Translations under genes and position numbers: made by a program | Shown here: piece by piece, positions 6,081 to 6,146 of the stretch | Layout of the letters: every line of letters begins with the position of its first letter | Position numbering within the stretch: the stretch's first letter is position 1 | From: JALQTD01 sp036825655 | Lineage (GTDB): Bacteria; Bacteroidota; Bacteroidia; Flavobacteriales_D; Sanyastnellaceae | DNA: 6,146 nt | Assembly: GCA_036825655.1 (NCBI GenBank) | Contig: DAISXU010000131.1 | Location: forward strand, 1-6,146 | Direction: 5' to 3' | The notes under the pieces: model-generated | Told to the model about the DNA's origin: nothing | Database searches by the model: none | What the model saw: the letters and a program-made list of their open reading frames with translations, nothing else

Positions 6081-6146
6081 ATGACACATTCATTCTCACT
6101 CTTGGTTTGCGTGATGGCGATGACTTGGGGCGTACTTTCTGGAACC
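6081..6146 (+). CDS. Partial CDS: N-terminus of a probable exported protein
   Basis: An ATG at 6081 opens a frame of exactly 22 codons that runs off the right edge. The translation starts MTHSFSLLVCVMAM and stays hydrophobic (TWGVLSG), as a signal peptide or first membrane helix would. It is divergent from the MetA-like gene, with 70 bases between the two starts. Nothing of the mature protein is visible, so no function can be given. A chance open frame of this length is quite possible; the hydrophobic content and the divergent placement are the reasons to list it. Confidence 0.45.
   Translation, partial: MTHSFSLLVCVMAMTWGVLSGT

Overview
The window most likely comes from a member of the Bacteroidota, possibly Flavobacteriales. 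The MenB sequence is of the aspartate-containing type found in that phylum. Three gene upstream regions carry perfect matches to the Bacteroidota -7 promoter element TAnnTTTG, and no start is preceded by a clear Shine-Dalgarno sequence. Base composition is moderate. Sampled 60-base lines run from about 38 to 52% GC in the middle two genes and about 50 to 67% in the flanking genes. The genus cannot be read from this sequence.

Layout from left to right. (1) Positions 1-105 hold a strong imperfect hairpin just past the 3' end of the first gene. (2) 106-1896, minus: a multi-pass membrane protein with C-terminal TPR repeats, resembling the TMTC / GT-C O-mannosyltransferase-like family. (3) 1897-2184: a divergent intergenic region with a good -7 box at 2110-2117 that points right. 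(4) 2185-3405, plus: a protein resembling circularly permuted ATP-grasp ligases of the glutathionylspermidine-synthase type. (5) 3402-4235, minus: a TauD/TfdA (clavaminate-synthase-like) Fe(II)/2-oxoglutarate oxygenase, tail to tail with the ATP-grasp gene, the two stop codons sharing bases. It has its own -7 box at 4274-4281. (6) 4373-5215, minus: menB, 1,4-dihydroxy-2-naphthoyl-CoA synthase of menaquinone synthesis, with its own -7 box at 5237-5244. (7) 5270-6010, minus: a secreted, probably outer-membrane beta-barrel protein of the MetA-like family. (8) 6081 to the right edge, plus: the first 22 codons of a probable exported protein.

In four minus-strand genes the longest reading frame begins at GTG or TTG, and an internal ATG is the better start. 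For menB and the oxygenase, the -7 box lies on or downstream of the long-form start codon, so the shorter form follows directly. MenB and the MetA-like gene are co-oriented and 54 bases apart, but menB appears to have its own promoter.

The least explained part is the ATP-grasp / 2OG-oxygenase pair. One enzyme probably makes an amide or peptide-like bond and the other oxidises a small molecule. A joint role in making or modifying a small amino-acid-derived compound is a reasonable hypothesis, but only inference. No RNA genes, CRISPR arrays, insertion sequences or phage genes were seen.
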